Below the pieces are notes generated by a model that was not told where the DNA came from, searched no databases, and saw only the letters and a program-made list of their open reading frames with translations. Positions 25,236 through 33,535 of a stretch of DNA of 64,000 nt are shown here, in pieces (position 1 is the first letter of the stretch; every line of letters begins with the position of its first letter). Position numbers and translations under genes: made by a program. The DNA comes from Shouchella tritolerans. GTDB taxonomy: Bacteria > Bacillota > Bacilli > Bacillales > Bacillaceae_D. Location: positions 558,001 to 622,000 of the forward strand of contig NZ_JAODPB010000003.1 of NCBI RefSeq assembly GCF_025770735.1, written 5' to 3'.

Positions 25236-26510
25236 TTATACGAGCTTCTTAATTAGTTCAATCAAAGCAAAGATTGTTAGAAATAAAGTAAATACATAAC
25301 TTACAATCATACAGAATTGCAAAATTTTTGGTTGTTTATATCCTTCGTTAATGTCTTTCCTACACAATAATAAACACATAAAAAAACCTGCTACCGGAGT
25401 GGCTACTGCAGTTGCTATGTTAGCTATATAGATTAATTGGACTGGGGATCCCCCATAGCTAAAACTGATAATTGCTGAAACAGCCAGCACGATCAAAGAA
25501 CCCCATTTTATACTTTTTTCTTCTAGTCCAGTAGGTTTATTAAAGCCTGCATTTAAAAATACAACTGCACGATGAGTATTTCCTAACAACGAAGAAAATG
25601 CTGCTGCTAACAACGCAATTCCCATTGTATATTTAGCCGCGTTTCCCATAAAAGGAACTAGCATATCGGCCAATTGAGCAGGTGAATTAATAGAAACTTG
25701 TTGTGGGTTTAAGACAATCGCACCTACAAGGACAATTGCTCCACTAACAAGAATTACACCAAGAATATGTGCGATCGAATCAGTAAGCATCGCTCCATTG
25801 AAAAGATCTTCTTTTTTCCATTTTTTTTCGCCACTTAAATAAGTTCCGTAGAGTCCTGTATTAATAGAAGCATTAGTACTAATAAACCCTAATGCCATTA
25901 CCATGCTTCCAGCTGGAAAATACCAATCTGTAAAACCTGTAGCAACGCTGCTTACATCAGGTCCGCCTGTGGTAAATAATGTTGCATAAAAAGCAAGGAT
26001 TAGTCCTAAAATACAAATCATTGATACTTTTTCGACCTTTGAATAGACACCTTTTGAAAAGTAACAATACACCAATACACAAAGCATCAATACTACGCCT
26101 ATCTTCCAATCAATTCCAAAAATTAAATTCACCCCAGCACCTGTCCCTGATATATTTCCTATTGTAAAGAACACACATGAAAGAAAGGTTGCTATACCCA
26201 CAATTTTTGCAGCAAAAGAACCATAAAAATGTCGTATTGCATGAATTGACGGCATACCAGTTAAAAGGGTAATACGGTAAGTAGTTAATAAGAATGAGAT
26301 CCCCATAAAGATAATGGGAATGAGTATCCAGAGTAAAGAATAACCATACTGTGCTCCTAACATGGAAGCCGTAGTAATGGCACCTGGACCGATTACTACA
26401 CCGGTTAAAATAATTCCGGGGCCGATACGCTTGATTAATTCTTTAAAAGGAAGCTTCTTTACATTGATTTGCGCAGATATCTTTTCTGTAGCAACACTAC
26501 TTTTATTCAT
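25236..26510 (-). CDS. Nramp-family-like membrane transporter
   Basis: A 424-aa protein with about 11 hydrophobic segments and overall Nramp/APC-type layout. The TM1 metal motif DPGN of Nramp metal transporters is not present; the matching region reads VVIGPGAITTASMLGAQYG. Substrate may therefore be something other than Mn/Fe. ATG at 26510 is chosen because AAAGGAA lies just upstream, rather than the frame start at 26591. Context (lyase and LacI) suggests uptake of the lyase substrate or a metal it needs. Confidence 0.75.
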   Translation of the reverse strand: MNKSSVATEKISAQINVKKLPFKELIKRIGPGIILTGVVIGPGAITTASMLGAQYGYSLLWILIPIIFMGISFLLTTYRITLLTGMPSIHAIRHFYGSFAAKIVGIATFLSCVFFTIGNISGTGAGVNLIFGIDWKIGVVLMLCVLVYCYFSKGVYSKVEKVSMICILGLILAFYATLFTTGGPDVSSVATGFTDWYFPAGSMVMALGFISTNASINTGLYGTYLSGEKKWKKEDLFNGAMLTDSIAHILGVILVSGAIVLVGAIVLNPQQVSINSPAQLADMLVPFMGNAAKYTMGIALLAAAFSSLLGNTHRAVVFLNAGFNKPTGLEEKSIKWGSLIVLAVSAIISFSYGGSPVQLIYIANIATAVATPVAGFFMCLLLCRKDINEGYKQPKILQFCMIVSYVFTLFLTIFALIELIKKLV

Positions 26511-27291
26511 AGCATACCATTCCTTTCGCTTCGCACAAGTTACTAAATGAAATGAAATAGGGTTGTCCTGAGCGTTATTTTGGCTAATCAACGGGCATTA
26601 GGATACCAACTAATGACAAAAAAGGTGTAAATAGATTTCTGATTATTTGAAAAGTTTATGTTGGAAGCTTTATGTTACCATTTGCCATTAGACTGTTGCA
26701 TAATCTTAAGGGTTATTGCTTAAAATTGACTGCTTTAATGTCAAGTAGGAAAAACCAACTTAAAAAGTTAACGGTGTCTAACATTTATCTTGTAAATTGT
26801 GGATCCCTGCGGCGAAACTCTATAAACATCACGGGTCAAAGAAGAATAAGCTTATGAATTGTATCTCCCCATTGACAGATTTATGATACAAGAACAGGTC
26901 GAAAATTAGTTAAACAGCACTATGAAAACTTTCAATCTTGAAAAAGGCTTTGAGAAAGTAATCCTTTCCCTTGCCGGGTCCTTACACAAAGTGATCAATT
27001 TAAGCCTAACTGTTCCTTTAAGAATATTTTATTCCATTATTCCCATTTGTTAAGCATTTATGTTCCTGGGTAGGACGTACACTAACAAATATGAGAGTGC
27101 CGGCAAGAAAAAGTCAGTAACAATTTTCAAAGCAGGATGTTGCTTAAAGTCTCTTTTTTATCAAAAATAAATCCCTAATTTCAGTAAACTGCTAATACAT
27201 CCTCACGGGCACATTGCTTCTTTTATGCGTAACAGAAAGGCTCGTTCATTTTGAACATCTGGAGCATGTTTTTTCTTATTAAATCATCTTA
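26511..27291. other. 781-bp intergenic stretch, only decayed sequence seen
   Basis: AT-rich DNA between the Nramp-like and lyase genes with many stops in all frames. I recognise no gene, RNA or clear promoter. It looks like decayed mobile or duplicated DNA. Confidence 0.5.
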
Positions 27292-28239
27292 CTATGCGTT
27301 TATTTCTCTCTCAATCAAACCTACTTTTAGTAACCCTTGACGAATTTCCTCTTTTTCTTTTTCTGTTAAAGGTAAAACTGGACGTCTAGCCAGAGAACTG
27401 CTAATTAATCCACGTTGATACATAGCTTCCTTCATACGTAAATGGGAAGTAGAAGAAGGCTCATCCATTTTATATACAGCATGTTTTAATTCAAAGATAC
27501 GGTCATAGACAGCATTAGCAGCAACTAAATCCTGATTTTTAACACATTTCACTAATTCCGCGATTAAATCCGGTACAAAACAACCAAAACCAACAAGTGC
27601 GCCATCAATACCTTGAATTAATGTAGGGAGTAGATATTCATCATGACAAGTTAAAAGTGAAACATCCGGAGCATGCTTCTTCAACTCTCTAACATCTACT
27701 TCATATTGCGCCATATCTCTTTGACCAACTTTAATTGAAACAACATTTGGAATCTCAGCCATTTCTAATAACTGACTAGTTGTGTAGGAGGTTTTTGTCC
27801 AGGTTGGATATTGGTGAACAACGATAGAAATGTTAATCGCTTCGGCAACGTCTTTAAAAAACTGAACTGGTGATTCCGGTTGCATACCAAATCTTAACCA
27901 TGAATGTGGAGGCATAAGAAGAATTCCATTTCCTCCTGCTCTTTCAACAGCTTGAGCATGTTGAATAGCTTCGATTGTGCCCTCAGCAGATACTCCGGAA
28001 ATTACGGGTATACGACCTTTTAATTCATCAGCAGCAATTCGCACAGCCTCCGTACGTTCTTCAGGAAGCAGTGTCATAATTTCTCCAGTATGTCCATTTA
28101 CAACGATACCATTGACGCCTTCATGGCTTGCCACCCAACGAACTAATTCACGAAATCCATCTTCATCAATAGAATAATCGTCTTTAAATGGGATAAGGAC
28201 TGCCGGAAATACGCCGCTCCATTTCACTTTGTCTTTCAT
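27292..28239 (-). CDS. Dihydrodipicolinate synthase/N-acetylneuraminate lyase family aldolase
   Basis: A 315-aa TIM-barrel class I aldolase. It has NGHTGEIMTLLPEER near residue 50 (the GTTGE-type carboxylate loop), VVHQYPT near residue 135 (catalytic Tyr), and the Schiff-base lysine in VVSIKVGQRD near residue 168. Members cleave or form pyruvate-containing compounds; the clade is not clear. I chose the second ATG (28239), seven bases after AGGAGG, over one six bases upstream. It lacks the usual lysine-pathway context, so a catabolic keto-acid aldolase is likely. Confidence 0.85.
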   Translation of the reverse strand: MKDKVKWSGVFPAVLIPFKDDYSIDEDGFRELVRWVASHEGVNGIVVNGHTGEIMTLLPEERTEAVRIAADELKGRIPVISGVSAEGTIEAIQHAQAVERAGGNGILLMPPHSWLRFGMQPESPVQFFKDVAEAINISIVVHQYPTWTKTSYTTSQLLEMAEIPNVVSIKVGQRDMAQYEVDVRELKKHAPDVSLLTCHDEYLLPTLIQGIDGALVGFGCFVPDLIAELVKCVKNQDLVAANAVYDRIFELKHAVYKMDEPSSTSHLRMKEAMYQRGLISSSLARRPVLPLTEKEKEEIRQGLLKVGLIEREINA

Positions 28240-28274
28240 ATACATTACCTCCTGAATAAGTATTCTAATTTATA

Positions 28275-28286
28275 GTAACCGGTTAC
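28275..28286. promoter_or_regulatory. LacI-type palindromic operator, site 1
   Basis: A perfect 12-bp palindrome GTAACCGGTTAC just downstream of the lyase -10 element, with a central CG typical of LacI-family operators. Confidence 0.6.
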
Positions 28287-28293
28287 GTAAATA

Positions 28294-28322
28294 ATGTTAT
28301 ATTGAAAGCGCTTAAATGTCAA
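28294..28322 (-). promoter_or_regulatory. Sigma-A promoter of the lyase gene with a cre-like core
   Basis: On the minus strand: -35 TTGACA (28317-28322), 17-bp spacer, -10 TAACAT (28294-28299). The spacer contains TTTAAGCGCTTTCA (28302-28315), a cre-like palindrome one base off consensus, placed to block RNA polymerase. Confidence 0.65.
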
Positions 28323-28365
28323 TATATTTATTTAATCTGAAAAATAAATCGAATTTAATAGAGGT

Positions 28366-28515
28366 TGTTGACAAAGTCTATAACCTTACACAGACTGATA
28401 GGGAACGCTTGTAAAAGAAAAGTAAAATTGAGGTAAAATACGAGTGTAACAAGGTTTCATGGGCGTGTTGCCGAGATGAACGACGATGTATGCAGAGCGT
28501 TTATCTACAGTCTGA
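28366..28515. repeat. Candidate small repetitive element with inverted-like ends
   Basis: It begins TTGACAAAGTC, CAGACTGAT, GGGAACGCT and ends AGAGCGTTTATCTACAGTCTGA, so the ends are roughly inverted. Its right 36 bases recur at 29042-29084, and a left-end-like sequence recurs near 37992. It looks like a short dispersed element without coding capacity. Confidence 0.4.
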
Positions 28516-28586
28516 TTTATAGTATTTCATTTTCTTTTTCTGAATATTTTTTAATGGAAAAGGCAATTATTCTTCTTGTTTTATTA

Positions 28587-28598
28587 GTAACCGATTAC
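28587..28598. promoter_or_regulatory. LacI-type operator, site 2
   Basis: GTAACCGATTAC differs by one base from site 1 and lies 312 bp from it. It could be an auxiliary operator for looping, or belong to a lost promoter. Confidence 0.45.
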
Positions 28599-28679
28599 GT
28601 TTTTTGATGACCAATCCAATTATTTTGGGTAGAGTTAGGAAAACATTGATATACACCATGAAAAAATGTTTTATACAGG

Positions 28680-28851
28680 GCTAAGCTCAGAAAGAGATCA
28701 AATTGGATTGTGTAAATTGGGAATGACACAAAGAGTTAAAGAAATGGAATGGTCGCCAATGTTTGGTTAAGTTGTGAACGATAAAAAGCTAGTCCAAAAT
28801 GCTGATGAAGCTAAAATCGTTAGAGAAATATTCGATTACGCTGATCAATGA
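28680..28851 (+). pseudogene. Remnant of a large serine recombinase
   Basis: Broken frames read LGMTQRVKEMEW (28719-28752), then KKLVQNADEAKIVREIFDYADQ (28780-28851). They match the conserved GMTxRVK and LVxNPDEAxIVREIFDLY regions after the catalytic domain of large serine recombinases. Stops and frameshifts interrupt it and the catalytic domain is missing. Identification is from family memory. Confidence 0.6.
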
Positions 28852-29041
28852 TTTGTCTACAAAAAGATTGTTGGTATTCAGAATTGGAAGGTTGTATTAT
28901 TAAGAGAGGAAACGCCTTTCCTATTAATACCCATAGAAAGGTATTTTAATGAATAAAAAACGAGAAAATGCAAAAGAACCCTTTATACAAAGGGTACCGC
29001 TAACATTACAAAAAATTTTGTATGCTATATGACCAAGTCAT
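28852..29041. other. AT-rich stretch with one 27-codon ORF, otherwise nothing recognised
   Basis: ATG 28949 opens a 27-aa frame (MNKKRENAKEPF and onward) with no good ribosome binding site. No family is recognised; it is probably part of the decayed element. Confidence 0.35.
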
Positions 29042-29084
29042 ACGACGACGTATGTGAAATAACGAGCGTTTGTCTACAGTCTGA
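29042..29084 (+). repeat. Second copy of the 28480-28515 repeat
   Basis: ACGACGACGTATG, AGCGTTTGTCTACAGTCTGA closely match 28479-28515 in the same orientation, and the copy abuts the right-hand hairpin. Confidence 0.5.
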
Positions 29085-29117
29085 AACGCTGTGCCCTGTT
29101 AGCGGGGCACAGCGTTT
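29084..29117. terminator. GCTGTGCC hairpin at the acyltransferase stop (right copy)
   Basis: A 12-bp stem AAACGCTGTGCC/GGCACAGCGTTT whose loop holds the acyltransferase stop codon. The same core and loop occur after tenA (22788-22814). Confidence 0.6.
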
Positions 29118-30154
29118 CCTTGTAAGGCATGTTGCTCCTGCAATCGTCCCTGCTTTTTCAATGGTGCTTTTCCAAGCAGCCATGGATATTTTTGTAACAA
29201 ATAGATAAATGGGATGACAAGCACAATCGTAACGCCTGTGAAAAACAACGTCCAAGGCAAACTGTTAGCCGTGCTTAAGTCAACTTGGAACCCATAGTAA
29301 AGGGCAGCGCGGACAAAGTTTAGCATCGGCAAGTGTACAAGCAAAATCACAATCGAGTTTTGGCCGAGAAATAATAACGTCTTCGAGTGCTGCAGCTTAG
29401 GAATGAGCACAAGAAAGGCGGCGATGCCTGCTATCGCAGCTAAATAAAAGTAGCCGAATTCGCCAAGCACATTTGCCCGCATGTCAACACGCTCTGTATT
29501 GAGCGATTGAATGAAAAATACCAATAAAAATAAGGGTATCGCAATAGGCAGCACGCTTGACCATGGCAGCGTTTTCCAGAAGTGTTTTGTCAAATGGCCT
29601 AGGCCATAAAACACAACTGCCGTTAAAGCGACGAATACATTCCAAGGCAGTGCAAAAGAAAGCATTGTCGACCCATAACCTGCGATAGCGGCAACAACGA
29701 GAAACGTGGCAATGAATCTCCCTTTTGACAGACGATAGTAGAGAAAAAAGAGCAATTCGACAACAAATAGGCAAGTGAGAAACCAAATGGCCGGGTTGTA
29801 CGTAAGTTGATAATTTCCAGGTGTCGATAAAAAGATGCCGATAAACGGGTTAATCGGATTGACGTCTTCACCGGCAGTGAAAGGAAAATGTCTTGTCATG
29901 CTGTACCAAATGAGATAGGAGACCGCTGAAAAAACGAAGTATGGCAACAATAGGCTTCGTGCTTTTTTCTTGATAAAGGCCCAAATACTCATGGACTGAG
30001 GACGAAATACGGCCCCAGACAAATAAAAAAACAAAGGCATATGAAAGGCAAACAAAAAGGCTTTAAGTGTTTCGTCGATGGGCGCGTGGCTCATAACAAC
30101 TAGAACAATACCAAGCCCTTTTGCAGCGTCGATCCATTTAATTCGCCTGTCCAT
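29099..30154 (-). CDS. Acyltransferase family 3 (OafA/YrhL-like) membrane protein
   Basis: A 351-aa protein with about ten hydrophobic segments. It starts RRIKWIDAAKGLGIVLVVMSH, the family's first helix with its conserved His, and has an Arg-containing KKKARSLLLPYF loop after TM2-3. Members O-acylate sugars or cell-wall and exopolysaccharide components. ATG at 30154 follows AAAGGGG and replaces a frame start eight codons upstream. It converges on tenA across the AT-rich island. The substrate is unknown. Confidence 0.85.
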   Translation of the reverse strand: MDRRIKWIDAAKGLGIVLVVMSHAPIDETLKAFLFAFHMPLFFYLSGAVFRPQSMSIWAFIKKKARSLLLPYFVFSAVSYLIWYSMTRHFPFTAGEDVNPINPFIGIFLSTPGNYQLTYNPAIWFLTCLFVVELLFFLYYRLSKGRFIATFLVVAAIAGYGSTMLSFALPWNVFVALTAVVFYGLGHLTKHFWKTLPWSSVLPIAIPLFLLVFFIQSLNTERVDMRANVLGEFGYFYLAAIAGIAAFLVLIPKLQHSKTLLFLGQNSIVILLVHLPMLNFVRAALYYGFQVDLSTANSLPWTLFFTGVTIVLVIPFIYLLQKYPWLLGKAPLKKQGRLQEQHALQGNAVPR

Positions 30155-30398
30155 CAAAGCAACCCCTTTCTGTATCAACTTCCAGGTGTGGCTCTACAAT
30201 GCTAGTATACACATCCTCTGTTTTCGAAAAACCTTGTGAGCAAAACTTACATAGGGCTATAGGGCAGTGCAGTCATTTGCTTGTAGTTTGCGGCAATTTT
30301 TGAAGAGTGTTACAAAACTTGAAATCGCGATGTGACGGGATTGTAATAAGGGAAACGGCAACTGTGAAAATGTGCGTTAGAAATCTTCACAAAAACAC

Positions 30399-30427
30399 TT
30401 GTGTAAAAGCGCTTTCTATGATAATGT
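30399..30427 (+). promoter_or_regulatory. Candidate promoter of the yhf operon with cre-like spacer
   Basis: TTGTGT (30399-30404), 17 bp, TAATGT (30422-30427). The spacer and flank contain TAAAAGCGCTTTCT (30404-30417), 12 of 14 to cre. It lies 44 bases before yhfZ. Confidence 0.5.
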
Positions 30428-30470
30428 TTCATTATACAAAAAACAGTATATTGGTTTGGTGGAGGTGAAC

Positions 30471-31388
30471 ATGAACGAAGCGCTTCTGTCAAAAAAAGGA
30501 AAAACATTGCTTAAAGTTGCTTCTCTGTTACTCACGATAGAGAAAGGGCAACGGATTCCGAAAGTCGAATCTTTAGCACAAGAGCTAAATGTAGGGCGAG
30601 GCACTATACAGAGTTCTTTAAAAATGCTTGAAGAAGCGAACGCGATTGAGCTTCTGTCCCGTGGTCATTTGGGCACATTCCTGTTACAGAAAGATGTCTC
30701 AAAATTATTGGAGTTTGCCGGTGTCAATACGATTACTGCGGTTATGCCGTTGCCGTACTCGAAAAAATATGAAGGCTTGGCGACTGCCCTGACGACTGTT
30801 TTCCATAACATGGGTATTCGTTTAAACCTTGCCTTCATGAGAGGAAGCAACCCGCGCCTTGAAGGGGTCAAAGAAGGACGCTATGATTTTGCCGTTGTTT
30901 CGTTTATGGCTGCAAAAAATGCCGTAGAAAAGGCAAACATCACGATCGAAAAAAGGCTAGGCGCCCAATCTTACGTCAGCAAGCATAAAATCTATTTTGC
31001 TGACAGCGACAAGACCGAAATTGAAGATGGCATGAGAATTGGCATTGATTCAAAATCGGCTGACCAAAGAACGTTAGCCGAAGCGGAAGCACAAGGAAAA
31101 AAGGTAACATTTGTAGATACGACGTACATGCACTTGCTGCAAAGCTTAGAAGCTGGAGTGATCGATGCGACCGTGTGGAATGCAGATGAAGTGCAGCGCC
31201 CGACCCTTTATGCAAAAGACCTTACCTCTTCTCTTGCAGTAAGAAACTCGCAGGAGATTAGTGAAACGGCGCTTGTCGCCCATGGAGATAAACAAACAAT
31301 TTCTTATTTGCTAGGATTAATAGACAAACAAGAACTGTTAACGATCCAGAAGCAAGTCGTTGAAGGGAAGATCATTCCTTCTTATTAG
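30471..31388 (+). CDS. yhfZ: YhfZ-like transcriptional regulator (GntR-type wHTH)
   Basis: A 305-aa protein with an N-terminal winged helix (VESLAQELNVGRGTIQSSLKML near residues 33-54) and a C-terminal domain like a periplasmic-binding fold, as in YhfZ. ATG at 30471 has GGAGGTGA just upstream and is preferred to a start 24 codons earlier. It heads the yhf gene set and is its likely regulator. The effector is unknown. Confidence 0.88.
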   Translation: MNEALLSKKGKTLLKVASLLLTIEKGQRIPKVESLAQELNVGRGTIQSSLKMLEEANAIELLSRGHLGTFLLQKDVSKLLEFAGVNTITAVMPLPYSKKYEGLATALTTVFHNMGIRLNLAFMRGSNPRLEGVKEGRYDFAVVSFMAAKNAVEKANITIEKRLGAQSYVSKHKIYFADSDKTEIEDGMRIGIDSKSADQRTLAEAEAQGKKVTFVDTTYMHLLQSLEAGVIDATVWNADEVQRPTLYAKDLTSSLAVRNSQEISETALVAHGDKQTISYLLGLIDKQELLTIQKQVVEGKIIPSY

Positions 31389-31447
31389 GAACTTTCCTTC
31401 ACATTCAATATACAAAAAAATGTACATTAAATTAAGGAGGGTTGAAG

Positions 31448-31795
31448 ATGGAATTGCATACGCGTTTGCAAATTTTAAAAGAAGCAGGGACGATCACGGA
31501 CAAAGCATACCGTGTCACTACCCAAGTAGTGGAAGAGCAAGTTCCTGACGACTTGCATGAGAATTATGCGATGTTAGTGACCCATTTGGCAATGGCGTTG
31601 ACAAGAATTGAACAGAATGAAGCATTGACTGGTCCAGGGGATGCGGTCATGGAGGAAGTCCTTGCTTCCCCACACTTGCCTGCTGCTAAGGAGGCTGTGG
31701 AAAAAATCGAATCCCTTGTTGGCGAACCGCTCCCTAAAGAAGAACAGCAGTTTCTCTATATGCATTTTGTCAGCACATTTTCGTCCGTTTCATAA
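31448..31795 (+). CDS. yhfY: PRD-domain protein YhfY
   Basis: A 115-aa protein matching a single PTS-regulation-domain-like helical fold (HENYAMLVTHLAMALTRIEQNE, LPKEEQQFLYMHFVS). The conserved His of PRDs is visible in VTHLAMAL and in YMHF. PRDs are phosphorylated by PTS proteins, which could link the operon to sugar status. ATG at 31448 is six bases after AAGGAGGG; a TTG two codons earlier sits on the ribosome binding site and is rejected. Confidence 0.82.
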   Translation: MELHTRLQILKEAGTITDKAYRVTTQVVEEQVPDDLHENYAMLVTHLAMALTRIEQNEALTGPGDAVMEEVLASPHLPAAKEAVEKIESLVGEPLPKEEQQFLYMHFVSTFSSVS

Positions 31796-31845
31796 GTAAA
31801 GTAGTATGGTGAGAAAATGAACCAAAAACTAAAGGAGTGTTTTCG

Positions 31846-32199
31846 ATGAAAATTGTTATTGGCGGCCAAGTAGAAAAGAAGGAAATAGAAAAATTAATTA
31901 AAGAGAAGAATCCCGATATTGAAACCGTTATCAAGTCTGATTTAGAAGCAGCGATGCTGCTCAAACAAGGCCAAGCAGATTACTATTTTGGCGCATGCCA
32001 TACTGGTGGCGGCGGCGCTTTGGCTATGGCGATTTCGTTGCTCGGCAAGGCAAGCTGCCACACCATTTCGATGCCTGGAAAACCACCTGTGAAAGAAAAA
32101 GTCGAACAAGCCGTGCAGGAAGGCGGCAAAGCGTTTGGCTTCACCGGCGATCATAAAGAAAAAGCGGTCGAATATTTACTCGATGCGTTAAAAGCTTAA
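31846..32199 (+). CDS. yhfU: YhfU, DUF2620 family protein
   Basis: A 117-aa small alpha/beta protein with Gly-rich ACHTGGGGALAMAIS near residues 50-65 and HTISMPGKPP. DUF2620 has no known activity. ATG at 31846 follows AAAGGAG by eight bases; GTG nine bases earlier is rejected. It lies directly before the membrane protein YhfT, and the two may form one functional unit, perhaps transport; that is inference. Confidence 0.85.
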   Translation: MKIVIGGQVEKKEIEKLIKEKNPDIETVIKSDLEAAMLLKQGQADYYFGACHTGGGGALAMAISLLGKASCHTISMPGKPPVKEKVEQAVQEGGKAFGFTGDHKEKAVEYLLDALKA

Positions 32200-32224
32200 T
32201 ATAAGGAGCTAACGGAGGGATACC

Positions 32225-33520
32225 ATGGTAGATGTAATTTTGCTCATTGCGATCGGTGCGCTAAGCGCAGTGATGGCCAATTTAGGAATCGCCGTTTTTA
32301 ATGATGGGTTGCGCCCGATTGTACCAGAGAACTTGGAAGGGCGAATGTCACGGAAAGAATTAGGAGTAACCGCATTTGCAATGAGCTTCGGGCTCGTCAT
32401 TGGCTACGGCATTCCTATATCCATTGCTGGTAGCATTATTTTGATTCATAGCATCTTGCTAGGAACGGATATCATTGGTCTGTCGATCGCAAGAGGCAAA
32501 TTTTCCACAATGGCAGCAGGTGTGTTAGGGGGACTTTATGGAGCAGGCATCTATTATGGGCTTCAAGTCGTTGTTGATTTGTTTGCTCGCTTGCCGCTGA
32601 ACTTTGTAGATGGCTTCAATTTGGTTGGCGAACCGGTTGTTGTTGCGTTTATGGTCTTTCCAGCGATTGCTGTTGCTTTGCAGTTCTCTGTCAAGAAAGG
32701 GGTTGTCACGTTTTTGGTGGCAGCGCTTGCCCGACAGCTGATTGTATTTGTCAATGAAAACGGCCTTATTGAAATTGGCGGTTCATCCGTGACCCTTAGT
32801 CCGGAAGGGATTGCCCTCGTTGTAGGAATGGTGTTTTTAATGGCGTTTGCGATGCAGGAAAAGTCTGAAGACACGAGCATGGGACAAATGGCGACATTGT
32901 TTGTCGACCGGGTGAATCGGATTAAAAAGTTTGCGGTCGTGCTGATGGCATCAGGTGCGTTGCTTGCTGCAGCTGCAAACTTGTTAATTGTATCTGGAGA
33001 TCCGATCACACTAAATTTGCTTGCAGATGGCCGGATTAATGAGGGAGGCATTGCCGCACTAGCGAAAGCACTTGGGTTTGTGCCACTCATTGCCAGCACC
33101 GCTATTGCTACAGGCGTGTATGGCCCAGCCGGGTTTACACTCGTTTTTGCTGTTGGTATCTTTTCGCCAAACCCGTTTATTGCCGCGGCGATTGGTGCGA
33201 TTGTGATCTTGCTTGAAGTCCTGATGTTATCAAAGTTAGCGAAGTTTCTTGACCGTTATCCAGGCGTGCGTGCTTCTGGGGAAAATATTCGTACCGCGAT
33301 GACGCGCGTTCTTGAAGTGGCATTGCTCATCGGCGGCGCCAATGCGGCAAATGCGATTGTCCCTGGATTTGGCTTCTTTGCCATCGCCGGATTTTATTTA
33401 CTAAACGAAGCCGGAGGCCGCCCAATTGTACGGATGGCAGTAGGCCCTGTTGGCGCGATAGCTGTTGGAATTATTGGCAACATCTTAGCCTTACTAGGGA
33501 TTTTCACGCCACCAGCATAG
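32225..33520 (+). CDS. yhfT: YhfT family integral membrane protein
   Basis: A 431-aa protein with roughly 10-12 hydrophobic segments, Gly/Ala-rich, including GVYGPAGFTLVFAVGIFSPNPF. The family is named from the E. coli yhf operon and has no proven function. Its place between the soluble DUF2620 protein and the enzymes suggests it is the substrate transporter of the pathway. GGAGGG precedes ATG. Confidence 0.85.
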   Translation: MVDVILLIAIGALSAVMANLGIAVFNDGLRPIVPENLEGRMSRKELGVTAFAMSFGLVIGYGIPISIAGSIILIHSILLGTDIIGLSIARGKFSTMAAGVLGGLYGAGIYYGLQVVVDLFARLPLNFVDGFNLVGEPVVVAFMVFPAIAVALQFSVKKGVVTFLVAALARQLIVFVNENGLIEIGGSSVTLSPEGIALVVGMVFLMAFAMQEKSEDTSMGQMATLFVDRVNRIKKFAVVLMASGALLAAAANLLIVSGDPITLNLLADGRINEGGIAALAKALGFVPLIASTAIATGVYGPAGFTLVFAVGIFSPNPFIAAAIGAIVILLEVLMLSKLAKFLDRYPGVRASGENIRTAMTRVLEVALLIGGANAANAIVPGFGFFAIAGFYLLNEAGGRPIVRMAVGPVGAIAVGIIGNILALLGIFTPPA

Positions 33521-33535
33521 AGGAGAGGAAAAACG

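Noticed and set aside
32563-33099. 178-aa minus-strand frame
   Set aside because: Antisense shadow of yhfT with low-complexity Ala/Ser/Thr composition.
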